Origin: Bos javanicus
Lineage: Eukaryota; Chordata; Mammalia; Artiodactyla; Bovidae
Length of the DNA: 64,000 nucleotides
Assembly (NCBI RefSeq): GCF_032452875.1
Contig: NC_083877.1
Coordinates: 48,595,724 to 48,659,723, forward strand
Reading direction: 5' to 3'
Shown: piece by piece, positions 11,280-22,828 of the stretch
Numbering within the stretch: position 1 is the first letter of the stretch
Layout of the letters: each line of letters begins with the position of its first letter
Notes under the pieces: model-generated
The model's database searches: none
Told to the model about the DNA's origin: nothing
What the model saw: the letters and a program-made list of their open reading frames with translations, nothing else
Position numbers and translations under genes: made by a program

Positions 11280-13424
11280 GAGCTCCAAGGGCTGACAGCT
11301 GTTCTAGTCTTGCTTGGGGATTTTTTCACAATGTGGATTAATCAATGTTATGAACTGGGTCCGTGGGGTTTTGGGAATGTAATTGGTTTCAGATGACACT
11401 TTGCTAGTCAATCTGTGAAACAGCCGAATGTTGACACAGCTGAACAATTCCAGCTGTTTCCACTCGCCCCTTCCTCTTTGCTTGGACGCTGCATCCTCTG
11501 CCTTTATTTGTGTCTGCCCTCACTCATTGTGACTTTGCTAAACTAATTTGTTATCCTTTCTGAAATTTCTTTTTGCTTTTCTCTTCTTTGGGATATCAGG
11601 GCTCCCCCTTTATTATAGCCTCCACTCAATTTTATTTTGCAAAACTTCTTTCTTGGCTTGCATAGTTTTTTAAGGAAATAGTAGTTTTACCACTTAAGTT
11701 CCCTTTTATTTGTGGTGATCCCCTAGTTTGTTTATTTAAAGGTGCAGAGCACCAATTTAGGCTTTGCACAAGTGCTTGGATTCTGTGAATATTTGGTTTC
11801 ACAGTTGCTTGATCAACCTTTATTTTTAATTACAAGAGACATTTCCATTGAATAAACAATACAAACCATTAGCTTCATTCACTGCATAGTTATGTTTGCT
11901 ACCATATATCCTTCTGAAACTATGAGAAAAGATTCAGGTGTCAGTATTGCTGCTAGAAAGATGCATGATTAGAAGGGAGGAATCCAAAAAGGACCGACCC
12001 TGAATTATGTACATTATATTAACAGTTTATATACTGTCAGGGGAAATGGTTTGTAAATTGCTTTCAGTGGTTTTTCATTATCAGACTAATTTCTCTTTGT
12101 TTTTTCAAGAGTACTTGTTTCTGCATCTTAGTCAGTAGGGGAAAGGCTTTAACTGTTTGGGTGCCCAATATAATTTTGTTGCTTTATAGGGTGATGGGCT
12201 GTAAATCCAGGGCTAAGTGAGCTACACTGAAGAACTGGACTGCACAGATAGGTACATACTTGAGTGTGGTCGTTCCCAAAAGCTAAGACTCTTGATGTGG
12301 GTGAGGTAATCTCATTTTTCCCAGAAAGGTCTGTATTGACTGAATGAATGACTCAGGCTTACAGGACAATGGGCAGCACTTACTCAGCCTTGCTTGCAGA
12401 CTTAAATGCACAGCACAATTAAATACTCGGTAAGCCGGAGTCAAGGCTAAGATGTCAAAGAACCTGGAACAATTGAGCAATTGTCATGAGAATTTGGTGA
12501 ATAAATGCAATTGACATAGCACATTTTTCCAGATATGTCCTCCTCCTACAATTGTTAATGAACATGGTATCAGAGGAAACAGTCTCAAGGGTGGAGATTA
12601 TCTCAGAGACAGGAAACAATGGGTAGATAGACAATGTCATTTCTTTGAATGAAGATTATAAACAGTACAGGCCTCTAGACGCTGGTCCATTTGTTCGCTT
12701 TTATGTAATCTTGTGTGTAGTGAAACTTCTGGATGTAATAGTGAAATACTGATCTGACATGAGCCACGTGTGCAGAAAAGAAGCCAAAGAGCATCTGTAT
12801 AAACAAAGCACATGGAAAAGATAACTCAAATTGCACTTGGAGGTGAGCAGCCAGAATTATAGGTGATAACCCAGTAAATGGGTTTACATGTTACTGTGGA
12901 CAGTTCTCTGAAGACTGACCAAATTGTGGTTATGGTCCAAAAGGCAGGCTGGGTGTAATTGTGGAGGGTGTTGGGATCAAAATCAAAAACATGTCTCTGG
13001 CCATTTATACTAGATCTGTAGCTGGACCAATATACCTTAAGAACAACCTAACGAAGCCAAGGAAGGTTTGGGAAGGGATAAAGGAGCTAAGGGATTTTAA
13101 ATATTTTGCAAGAGCAAATAGATGTATCTGATACCCTTCATCTAAGAAGTTGAGAATGGATGGGATGAAGGTTTCGAAAATGATAAAGAGGTTCAGGCAG
13201 TGCTCCCAAGTTGTTTTAAATCTTGGAAATTTGTACAGTTCCACTTCTATGCCAGGAAAGGAGATGGACAGATGGTGTTTTAGTTTTTCTTGCTACCTGA
13301 TGGTGAGGTGAAGTGCACAAGTCTCAGTTTCGGTGGTGATGGTTGCTCAGCCACTTACACGGTCTCCCCAAAGCTACTCAAAATGAGTCTTAGAGTGCTT
13401 TTTGCAGAGGCATCACTCATGTCG
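11278..13424. other. Repeat-poor unique stretch
   Basis: About 2.1 kb with no young repeat. The part at 11320-11700 has a mixed composition with 'ggattaatcaatg' and 'gtcaatctgtgaa' homeodomain-like motifs. Frames here are short. It could hold conserved non-coding sequence, which the sequence alone cannot show. Confidence 0.4.
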
Positions 13425-13562
13425 AGAATCTGGGGAGGCTGTGAAAATGGCACATCACTGGGCTCCACAGTAGACCTGAAGAATCAGTATGGAGGGAGAG
13501 GGTCTGCATTTTTAACAAGCTCCCTAGGTGAATCTTACATACTCCAAAGTTTAAAAACCGTA
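13425..13562 (+). repeat. MER20-like hAT fossil, 3' part
   Basis: The order 'ctgggctccacagtagacct', 'gaagaatcagtatgg', 'taacaagctccctaggtgaa' and 'ccaaagtttaaaaacc' matches the second half of MER20. The 5' end is missing. Confidence 0.5.
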
Positions 13563-14191
13563 AAGTTTGCACTAGGATTTTAGGCTAAGCAGGAGGTACC
13601 AGGTTACAGCACAGGTATAATGGGCTATAGCTCTCCAGTTTAATATAAAGCCAATAAGAACGGGCCATGTAAATGTGCCCTTTGTATTACCAGGTATTAC
13701 AAAAATAAAGAGCTGTTCAAATATTTGGTGCTAAGAAGGTGCAGACTCAAATTACCTGGACAGCATTCCTAGGTGGAAACTGTGGCTCCAAGGAATGAGA
13801 GTTGTTTTTCTTTGTGATTTGATGTGCCTTAGTGCCTTTCCTTTCGGAATGTGATTGCATAATTGTACACAGGCACTCCCTCCCTTGAGGCAGAAGGCTA
13901 ATTACATAACACAGCCAATAGGCCCCATCACACTGTCCTCTAATTATGGTTTATGAAATGTACTGAGTTGACCTTTGCCATCACAGCTGCCCTGAAGGTT
14001 GACTCCAGGATGTTATGGCTGGAAGGGGTTTGAGGCATTATCCCGCAGTAATTCTACCAAAGCTTATTCTGAACCTAGTGGAAGGCCCAATACAGAAAGG
14101 TAGTTCAGGACCAGGACTAAAGTTGACTTTCCCAGTGTTTTCCATAGTTTAACATGTAGGCCAACATGTTCTGACTTTATTTTGCAATTTC
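13563..14191. other. No gene seen
   Basis: Unique-looking sequence with no recognised repeat, RNA gene or exon. Confidence 0.45.
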
Positions 14192-14414
14192 GTTGTTGTT
14201 TTGTTGTTGTTTAGGCACTAAATTGTGTCCAACTCTTTTGCCATCCCATGGACTGTGGCCCACCAGGCTCCTCTGTCCATGGGATTTCCCAGGCAAGAAT
14301 ACTGCAGTGGGTTGCCATTTCCTTCTCCAGGGGATTTTCACAGACCAGGGATCGAACCTACGTCTCCTGAATTGGCAGGTGTATTCTTTACCACTGAGCA
14401 ACCAAAGAAGCAAT
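14192..14414 (-). repeat. Bov-tA SINE, full unit
   Basis: Read on the minus strand it has a tRNA-Glu-like head (antisense 'ccactgagcaacca' near 14391-14404), then the Bov-A body (antisense 'ccatttccttctccaggg', 'gggatttcccaggcaagaat', 'catcccatggactgtgg'). The 3' side is rich in GTTGTT. Frames of 72-111 codons over it, in both directions, are repeat sequence. Confidence 0.85.
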
Positions 14415-14519
14415 ACTGGCTTATTTTTTTACTGTTCTCATAGGAAACTCAGTTTGGAATCACCTAGGATTCTTAAGTTGAAAAGGTATCATTTAATGTT
14501 CCTACTCTTTTATACTCAT

Positions 14520-14732
14520 AATAGTTAATATTTATTGATCGCATGCCATGTGCCAGACAGTGCATTAAACACTTGGTATACATTAACTGTCTCAGCCTCT
14601 CAGCAGGCCTGTGAGGGTGAAGATCCCCATTTTAAAGATGAGGCTTTTGAAACATTGAAGATTTTCCAAGGACATACAACTAGTAAATAGGAGACCAAAG
14701 ATTTCAATTAGGCCAATCTGATTCCAGGTTAT
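14520..14732 (-). repeat. MIR SINE fossil, near complete
   Basis: The plus strand reads 'tgccatgtgccagacagtgc', 'ccccattttaaagatgaggc', 'ccaaggacatacaactagta' and 'ctgattccagg', the whole antisense MIR consensus in order. It directly neighbours a much younger Bov-tA. Confidence 0.75.
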
Positions 14733-15689
14733 TTTTTTATTTTACCAAACTATTAGTTGACTATGTTGATGTACAAAAATTCTCTTTTGTACAAATACAA
14801 GGCCAGGGAACATTATCTGAATTACTCTTTACATTTATATAATACAATATAAAGTGTGCTCAACATTTACACCAGGTTCTGAATGACACAACTTTTGCAT
14901 TATCAGGTTACACTGATAGAGTGTAAATACTCTATAGTATTGTCTCATGGGGCTGTGGCTGTCTTCTCCCTGTCTCCTTCCATGCCCATCTTTCTTAACA
15001 AGCTTCTTTTTTGTGAAATAAGATAACCCATGATGAAGGGAATCTCTTTTTCTGTGGAACTTGAATTTTTATTTAGGGACAATAGCAGCTCCACACATGA
15101 AGGCATTGGATACTATACTCGTTGGTCTCTAAGGGGAGCTTTGTTGTCAGCGGCGCCATTGAATGGTGTGTCATGATTGCTGGGCTTTGCGTGGCCACCC
15201 TGGTGCTCACAGATGTGTCCTGCAGGTCAGCAAGCACACCGGTGAACGTGTCTGATCTGAGTGCCCACTCCTGACCTTTTTACATTACGGTCTGTTTGTG
15301 GATCTTTGTCTTGGGTAAGATACCCAAGCTTTGTAAATTCTGTTGCTTTCAGACGATTGTGTTAAATTAGAAGAGTCCAGTATGGAAGGAGAACTCACCT
15401 GAAGTGGGATACCTTGTTTTACTTTATCACAGGCTTTTTGAAGGGAGCGTGTCCTCGGACCTTGGTAGTAAGCGTAGAAACACTCACCCTCAAGGATGGA
15501 GACTATTTCCCTGTAGACACAGAACTCCTATCCCTGCCCTACATATGAAGGAGATAAAAGGGGATGCCACTGCCATCACTCCAGGTAGCAATGCCATGGG
15601 GCCACCAAATGCACAAATACACACGTGAAATGCACCTACTGCCTGCAAATGGCTGAAGGCTGCTCATCGAAGAAGCAGTGGTCACAAAC
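14733..15689. other. No gene seen
   Basis: Unique-looking sequence. No repeat, RNA gene or exon is recognised. Confidence 0.5.
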
Positions 15690-15880
15690 GTGCAGAGCCT
15701 TTATCCAAGCTGTTCCCTCTGCCTAAAGTGCCCTCTTGGATCTTCTCTACTGGGTTCACTCCTCCTTTTTTCAACATTCTGCTCCAGGTCTCCTCCTCTG
15801 AGACCTCTTCCCTGCCTCTATCCCGGCCAGCACAGCCCCTCCCCACTGCTCTCTGCTGACCTTGTAAGCTTTTGCAGGAT
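15690..15880 (+). repeat. L2 LINE 3' fragment
   Basis: The blocks 'gctgttccctctgcctaaag', 'tgggttcactcctcc' and 'ctctgagacctcttccctg' reproduce the ordered L2 3' region. The copy is ancient and non-coding. Frames over it (15678-15900) are incidental. Confidence 0.55.
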
Positions 15881-16498
15881 GCTGGTTTAGAGTGGTTCAT
15901 ATTCTTAAACAGACCTGATTTTCAGGACCCCCAGAGGCCTCTCCAGGGGAACACCAGTCCAGAGAAATGCCCCTTTCCAGCCAAGGGAGCAGAAGTAATG
16001 ACTTTTCTTTCTTTCACTGGTATCTGGGCCACTCGGTTGGGTATAGAGATGGGGATCATCAGCATGACTGGCTGGAAGCCACTGCATGGCTCTCCTGAGG
16101 CTTTATCACCCAAACCTCACACCTTTTCTCAGAAAGTAAAAGGGGTGCTTATTCTGATTTTAAATTCCACATGAGGTGAATCAACTGTGCAGCGCTGTCG
16201 AGAAGCGGGAAGTCCCTAAGAACAGGAGGCCTTAGGGAAATAGAACTGGATCTTGAGGAGAGGATTGAGAAAGACTCAAGAAGTGGGAAGCATTGCCCAA
16301 GGTTTGGCCAAACACAACAACAGCAGTGTTGTGTGGGCAAGTGACTTTGTCCCTGTTATTGCCATGGCGTTACTCTGGTGCCGTCTCAGGATTTAGGAAC
16401 TAAGACCTAGTAAAGAGGGGACAGTGCCCTTGGTGCAGGGTGCTGGCTTCACTTCTAGTATTTCTATTTAACTCATTAACATTTATTCATTTAGTGTT
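15881..16498. other. No gene seen
   Basis: Unique-looking sequence. Several overlapping 60-100 codon frames on both strands are explained by moderate GC content rather than coding signal. Confidence 0.45.
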
Positions 16499-16692
16499 GG
16501 GCTTCCCTTATAGCTCAGTTGGTAAAGAATCTGCCTGTAGTGCAGGAGACCTGGCTTCGATTCCTGGGTCGGGAAGATCCCCTGGAGAAGGAAATGGCAA
16601 CTCACTCCAGTATTCTTGCCTGGATAATCCCATGGACAGAGGAGCCTGGTGGACTACAGTCCATGGAGTGACAAGAGTCAGACACGACTTAG
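16499..16692 (+). repeat. Bov-tA SINE with CCA-rich tail
   Basis: The tRNA-Glu-like head starts at 'gggcttcccttatagctcag', with 'ggcttcgattcctgggtcgg' in the B-box position. The Bov-A body ends 'gacacgacttagcgactga', followed by a short CCA/CCG tandem tail to about 16718. A possible 8-bp target duplication 'catttatt' lies on both sides (about 16484 and 16717). The 122-codon frame across it is not a gene. Confidence 0.85.
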
Positions 16693-16718
16693 CGACTGAA
16701 CCACCACCGCCACCACCA

Positions 16719-18026
16719 TTTATTGAGTACCAAGGTGCTGATGCACTGATGCATAATGCCTTACTCTTTGCAGTCCCTTTCTGCCCAGCAGCTAAAGCAG
16801 TAGCTTAAATTTCCTTTAAACTCTTGAAATTTAGAGAAAGGCTATGTAAATTTGAATTATTTTCAATATAAGTGGGATGAATAAATCATAAAGGGCTTAT
16901 GCATAGGAAGGAACCTTAGTCAGAGAATGATACCTTAGAGTGAGGAATGAGACAAGAAGGCTGTGTACCAGGTGCCAACCACACCCAATAACAGCAACCA
17001 TGCTGCCTATCCTCACACATGAGAGATATGCCTGCTACCCGCACCTTGACTTCACTTCTTGCCTTGTCCTTCAATGCCAAATTCTGGGTTGGGGGCGGAA
17101 AATAGCACCTCGTGCCTCATAAAGACTTCAGGGATACCTGCCTTTAGATTCAGGCTGGATATTGAAATTATCTAGGATGCTGGATTTTAGCCATTTTGCT
17201 TGTTTTAATAAAAAGAATTTAGGTGATATGACCACTGATGCATCCTGTTTCTCCCACAGGCTGTTGGGATGGAAAAGTGGAAACCCCAGAGACAGAGTCC
17301 CCGCTTTCCCTGAGCAGCTGAGCAGTCTGACCAAGGGAGGTGATGGCAACTGGGGATGGGATTTCCTCATTTCCTCCCCTCCTGTGGGTCTCAGGGTCTC
17401 CACACTGCCTCCTGTCCTGAGGTGGAGGGGAAGGCCCTTGTCAAGTGCCTGCTGTTAGGGTGGGTTGTCATGGCAGCCACTTGGGACAGGGCCAGGGAGA
17501 AGGGGCTCCTACAGTGCATTGACGTAGACAGAGCACCATGGGGAGGGGAAGTGGGCCAGGAGAACAGTGAGACAGGGGTGTGGATGCCAGAGGACCAGCA
17601 TGATTATCACGTGCTCACTTGACACAGCGTGATGCCAGCTATGGTGGGGGGAGAGCCTGGGAAAGGTGAAATTTGCCTCTCTCTGCAAGGAATTAGTTTA
17701 CAGTCTCTTCACTCACCAAGTAGTAATGGGGTACCTCTCTGGAGCTATACTCTGCAATAGGTGATTCGGATTAATCAGATAATAATACAGGCATCTGCCT
17801 CCATGGAACTAATCATTGGGTGGCACTTATCAGAAGGGCATTGTTGTTTTTTTTCAAATGCAGAAGGGTTTTTGATCCATCTTTTATATTTTATGGACTG
17901 GTTTATTGAATGTAACCAAATCCCCTTCTCTTGATTAGAGTTATTGGCTGCTCAAACGAGAGCTTTGTGTCTACTTTAATTTTTCTCTTCGATACCATCT
18001 GTCCTTGGCTCAGCTTTTCGACTGAT
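16719..18026. other. No gene seen
   Basis: Unique-looking sequence with no identified repeat. Frames of 88-98 codons at 17128-17622 lie in a GC-richer patch and show no domain. Confidence 0.45.
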
Positions 18027-18034
18027 CCCTATTA

Positions 18035-18227
18035 AGTTAAGTGAAAATCGCTCAGTCGTGTCTGACTCTTTGCGACCCTGTGGACTATACAGTCCATGGA
18101 ATTCTCCAGGCCAGATTACTGGAGTGGGTAGCCTTTCCCTTCTCTAGAGGATCTTCCTAACTTAGGGATCGAACCCAGGTCTCCCGCATTGCAGGCGGAT
18201 TCTTTAGCAGCTGAGCCACAAGGGAAG
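18035..18227 (-). repeat. Bov-tA SINE with target duplication
   Basis: Antisense Bov-A body ('aattctccaggccagat', 'ggatcttcctaacttaggga') followed by the antisense tRNA head ('ctgagccacaagggaagc'). The direct repeat 'ccctatta' at 18027-18034 and 18228-18235 is the target-site duplication. A plus-strand Bov-A lies about 65 bp downstream. Confidence 0.85.
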
Positions 18228-18294
18228 CCCTATTAGGGGACAGGTAAAGAAAATTGCGATGAAGAATCTTTTATTATATGCCATAGGTAGTAGG

Positions 18295-18430
18295 TGGAGA
18301 AGGCAATGGCACCCCACTCCAGTATTCTTGCCTGGAGAATCCCAGGGATAGGGGGAGCCTGGTGGGCTGCCGTCTATGGGGTCGCACAGAATCGGACATG
18401 GCTGAAGCGACTTAGCAGCAGCAGCAGCAG
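18295..18430 (+). repeat. Bov-A SINE monomer with AGC tail
   Basis: One Bov-A unit of the Bov-A2 type ('ggcaatggcaccccactcc', 'gggctgccgtctatggggtc') ends in about six AGC units. A 13-bp perfect target duplication 'cataggtagtagg' is seen at 18282-18294 and 18431-18443, so both edges are exact. Confidence 0.9.
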
Positions 18431-18632
18431 CATAGGTAGTAGGAAATCCTGAGCTCTGATTTTCCTATGAAGGAAAGGTTTCTGTTGATAGAAATCAGAA
18501 TAACATATCTCAAAGCAGATATTGAATGGAGTAAGGAAGGTAACTGCAAACTTCCGTTCCTCCAGACACAAACATGCAATTGCTCATACAATGGTCTTGT
18601 AGTAAATAGGCACATTTGAATAACTCTTTGGT

Positions 18633-18955
18633 GGGTTTCTGTGGTAGCTCAGTGGTAAAGAATCCGCCTGCCTATGCAGGAGTCATAGGTTCAGTTTCTG
18701 ATCTGGGAAGATTCCACATGCTGAGGAAAAACTAAGCCTGTGAACCACAACTACTGAGCCTGTGCTGTAGAGCCCGGGAGCCACAACTACTGAGCCCACA
18801 CGCTGCCCTCGAGCCTGTGCTCTGCAACAGGAGAAGCCACCACGATGAGAAGCCCACACACGACTAGAGAATAGCCCCCTGCTTGCTGCAACTAGAGAAA
18901 AGCCTGCACGGCAATGAAGGCCCACCACAGCCAAAAATAAATAAATTAATAAAAA
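18633..18955 (+). repeat. CHR-type SINE with long target duplication
   Basis: The tRNA-derived head ('tagctcagtggtaaagaatc', then 'ggttcagtttctgatctggg') is followed by the CHR body with repeated 'cacaactactgagcc' blocks and ends in an AAATA-rich tail. A 16-bp perfect target duplication 'tgaataactctttggt' at 18617-18632 and 18956-18971 fixes the boundaries. The minus-strand frame at 18683-18934 is repeat sequence. Confidence 0.9.
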
Positions 18956-18971
18956 TGAATAACTCTTTGGT

Positions 18972-19964
18972 AGGCAGGGAATCAGAAAGTGAACTAGCCT
19001 TCAAAGCCATGAGAAATAGGATTTATAGCTGAGTAAGCATCACTCTGAGGTATGCAGTGAGCATCTTCTGAGGTCCAGTGGTTCAGGTGGCCAGCATTTT
19101 AAGTGTTTCCTTCCATAGGCATGAATCTTGGTTGTTCTGAGTTCCTTAAAACAACTAGATTATCTTTCTCTTCCTGCTGCCAAGATGCAGGCACCCTTGA
19201 GGTTCAGTTACTGGCTTTTTCATCTCCTCTGTGTTCTTCCAGGAGAAGGGTGTGTCCTGATAGCCAGAATATTCATCTGCACCTTAGAAAACAAAGGATG
19301 CCCCTGATAGACATTAGGAGGGAAGATGCAGGAGTAACTGGATATTTCTAGTCAGGAGAAGGCCCATAGTTATGAAAGAAGTCAGAGACAGCCTCTCTAT
19401 CCCCAATGTCACCATTAGTCATGGCTGGGGAAATGCTTCGTCACTACAAACTCACCTGATTTTTGACAACTTCATCATTCTCCAAAACAGAGTCTCCTGT
19501 ACTTGCTAGTATTTGTTGAACATCTGAACTCTTTTGTGTCAGATATTGTGCTTCCAAAACTTGGAACAGATGAAGGCAAGTAACATGCAGGCTTTGTCCT
19601 TGTCTAGATTATTGTCTAATGGACAACACTGACTAATGATAATGCAAGGTGTTTTATCTGGTTAAAATACAAAGTGATAGACCTGGAAGCCAGGGCCCAG
19701 TGACCATGAACTCTGTGTTTCGATGCTGTCATTATTCTTCTGGTCTCCTCGGTGTAATCACCCAGTTACCCACAATTTTGTCCTCTCTTCCCAGTCTCAC
19801 CCTTTGATATTCTATTCGTCTGCAACCTTCCTGACTTTCCTAAAATCATCCACCTGGCTCTCTTCTGCCACTGCCTGAAACAGGGCCTTTCTCCCACTTA
19901 CCTACATCATGTTCCCTGTTTCCTGCCCATGGACCAACTCCGTTCACATCCATCCCAGACCTGG
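18972..19964. other. No gene seen
   Basis: Unique-looking sequence without recognisable repeats or exons. Confidence 0.45.
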
Positions 19965-20350
19965 CAGCAAGAGTAATGTGCCTTCAGACATGTCCTTCCT
20001 CCTGAACTTGCGTCTCCTGCACATTTAGCCATTCAGCAAACAGTTAAGAGGTGCTGAGAAGCCCTGGAAACGCCCTGTGGCTTTGGGAATGAACTCTGAA
20101 CCTTAGCCCAACCTCCTGTCTGGTTCACGTGCCTGTCTGACCTTCATCTCCCCTCTCTAAACACGGACCCTCCAGGTAATGCTTTCTCCTTCCTCATACC
20201 TTGTCCTCTCCTCTGTTCTTGCTGTTTCCTACCAGGGCGCCAGATCCACGCCCCCACGGCCCCCCCACCACAGCCTACCCACTGCCCCAGCCATGGTCCA
20301 GTTGAAGTTCTCCTCTGTGAGGCCTCCCTGACTGCTCTAGCCATAAGGGG
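19965..20350 (+). repeat. L2 LINE 3' fragment
   Basis: Ordered but diverged L2 blocks are visible: 'gcaagagtaatgtgccttca', 'ctttgggaatgaactctgaa', 'tgaccttcatctcccctctc', and 'tgtgaggcctccctgactgc'. It is non-coding fossil sequence. Confidence 0.45.
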
Positions 20351-20765
20351 GCAGAATTGAAAAACAGGAAACACACTATCCAGTCAGGAACAAACCACAC
20401 TCATGGAAGAAGTGCCCTTGAAACCCTTAGTACCTAAATCTGTGACTGAATCTCTCCTTAAACTTTGTTCAGAACTAATCAAGCATCCTTCAAGTTTCCC
20501 CATCCATGGTGGTCTATTTTAACTAGTGTTTTGGTTTGATCCATGAATGAAGAGAGAAATTCTCAGAACTGTAGAGTCCCAAATGTCTATTATTAGCCTA
20601 ATGACTGCTCTGTCAGTAATGGATCCTGAAGGTGACCTTGTACAAAGATCAATATCTTGTGTGTGGTTTCTTCTCCTGTGTTTCTGGTATTAAGGAAAGT
20701 GACAGGGGAGAGAAACTGGAGGTTTCTACATGTGTGTGTAGAAAAGTTTTAGAACTTTTTTTGGT
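20351..20765. other. No gene seen; left flank of BovB
   Basis: Unique-looking sequence, ending in a T-rich stretch (about 20756-20769) next to the BovB truncation point. No clean target duplication for that BovB was found here. Confidence 0.45.
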
Positions 20766-21953
20766 TTTAGAAAAGGCAGAGGAACCAGAGATCAAATTGC
20801 CAACATCCATTGGATCATGGAAAAAGCAAGAGAGTTCCAGAAAAACATCTATTTCTGCTTTATTGACTTTGCCAAAGCCTTTGACTGTGTGGATCACAAT
20901 AAGCTGTGGAAAATTCTGAAAGAGATGGGAATACCAGACCACCTGATCTGCCTCTTGAGAAATCTGTATGCAGGTCAGGAAGCAACAGTTAGAACTGGAC
21001 ATGGAACAACAGACTGGTTCCAAATAGGAAAAGGAGTATGTCAAGGCTGTATATTGTCACCCTGCTTATTTAACTTATATACAGAGTACATCATGAGAAA
21101 CGCTGGACTGGAAGAAACACAAGCTGGAATCAAGATTGCTGGGAGAAATATCAATAACCTCAGATATGCAGATGACATCACCACCACCCTTATGGCAGAA
21201 AGTGAAGAGGAACTAAAAAGCCTCTTGATGAAAGTGAAAGTGGAGAGTGAAAAAGTTGGCTCAAAGCTCAACATTCAGAAAACGAAGATCATGGCATCCG
21301 GTCCTATCACTTCATGGGAAATAGATGGGGAAACAGTGGAAACAGTGTCAGACTTTATTTTTTTGGTCTCCAAAATCACTGCAGATCGTGACTGCAGCCA
21401 TGAAATTAAAAGACGCTTGCTCCTTGGAAGGAAAGTTATGACCAATCTAGATAGCATATTCAAAAGCAGAGACATTACTTTGCCAACAAAGGTTCATCTA
21501 GTCAAGGCTATGGTTTTTCCTGTGGTCATGTATGGATGTGAGAGTTGGACTGTGAAGAAGGCTGAGCACCGAAGCATTGATGCTTTTGAACTGTGGTGTT
21601 GGAGAAGACTCTTGAGAGTCCCTTGGACTGCAAGGAGATCCAACCAGTCCATTCTGAAGGAGATCAACCCTAGGATTTCTTTGGAGGGAATGATGCTAAA
21701 GCTGAAACTCCAGTACTTTGGCCACCTCGTGCGAAGAGCTGACTCATTGGAAAAGACTCTGATGCTGGGAGGGATTGGGGGCAGGAGGAGAAGGGGATGC
21801 CAGAGGATGAGATGGCTGGATGGCATCACTGACTCGATGGATGTGAGTCTGAGTGAACTCCAGGAGTTGGTGATGGACAGGGAGGCCTGGCGTGCTGTGA
21901 TTCATGGGGTCGCAAAGAGTCGGACACGACCGAGCGACTGAACTGAACTGAAC
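20766..21953 (+). mobile_element. BovB (RTE) LINE, young 5'-truncated copy
   Basis: The copy begins inside the reverse-transcriptase region ('aaaggcagaggaaccagaga') and runs to the BovB 3' end: 'gggtcgcaaagagtcggaca', then 'cgactgaactgaactgaa'. RTE elements lack poly-A and end in short tandem repeats, here ACTGA units. Its long open frame and low number of apparent lesions make it the youngest of the larger BovB copies in this window. The missing 5' half holds the endonuclease, so it could not move by itself. Confidence 0.92.
20817..21941 (+). pseudogene. BovB reverse transcriptase, C-terminal 374 codons open
   Basis: The frame covers the central and C-terminal BovB ORF2 product, an RNA-dependent DNA polymerase that primes on nicked target DNA. 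Visible motifs: the A box FIDFAKAFDCVDH (about residues 16-28, catalytic Asp), the B-like box GKGVCQGCILSPCL (about 66-79; other RTE copies normally have Arg before Gln-Gly, so Cys fits CpG decay), and the C box YADD (residues 117-120, codons at 21165-21176) followed by ITTTLMAESE. The other two copies read ADDTTLM, so this copy has two extra residues after YADD. The C-terminal part includes WRRLLRVPWTARRSNQSILK. The start Met is internal; upstream domains, including the endonuclease, are absent. It is open but a fragment, not a functional gene. Confidence 0.85.
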
Positions 21954-22828
21954 ACGTGTGTGACTCACTGTGGCCCTTAGACGCTAACTATGGGGATGCA
22001 AGCACATGGGCATCTTAGAGATGAGCATAATTATTTGTTCTTTCATTATTATATGACAGTGTTATGAGCTGATTCCGGATTTCATGTGCTTTCAGTTTTA
22101 AAATGCTTTTTGACATCTGAAGAAATGCTGAAGGCACTTGCCTTCCCAACAGAAAATACTAAACATGGTCATTCTGAAAACTGCCAGCAGAAAGATTAAG
22201 GTGGAGTGTGTAGGGGTTTGAAGTCACGTGTCCATGTATTTCTGTATTTGGGGGCTTGGCGGTCAGAAATAATGTTCTTTGTCTTTCATCCTGTCTTTCC
22301 CTTTTTTACCTAAATGTTAAAAAGCCAGGCATAATGAAGTGCATAAGATTGAAGTAGAAGTGGGTTGAAATACCTTCCTTTTGTGTGGAGGATCCGGCAA
22401 ACTTGCTTAGGCTTCCTTCCTTTCTGCTTTGCGCCTGTCGAGACTAAGGAGACGTGGCAGCCAGAGATACCCTTGGGTGTTCAGGGAGATGGTTGGAGGC
22501 GGGCGCCTTTGATGTGCTCACCTACCAAAAATGTCACCTCACCACTGCTTCTGTTGTTTCACATTCAATGTGAAAGATTTCACTAAAAGGTTAATTTCCA
22601 GTCTTGTCAAGTATAGATTATTAAAGGCATTGTTGCTTTTTTGTGACATACCTGGAAAAGTCAGGGGGCACAAGGGAAGGCAGATGGAAAGGTGGAGCAG
22701 GCCAAGTACTGTCAGAAGCCCTCTGGATGCCCACGTCAGGGGACCTTTATCTCCACCCAGCAGAAGTAGTGATTGATGACTCTCTTGCAGAAGGAAACTG
22801 GAGGGGTGACTGCCTTTCTTCATGGTTG
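21954..22828. other. No gene seen
   Basis: Unique-looking sequence between two BovB copies. Frames at 22365-22776 show no domain. Confidence 0.45.

Noticed and set aside
18617..18971. 16-bp direct repeat as a site-specific attachment sequence
   Set aside because: It brackets a CHR SINE exactly and is explained as an ordinary target-site duplication.
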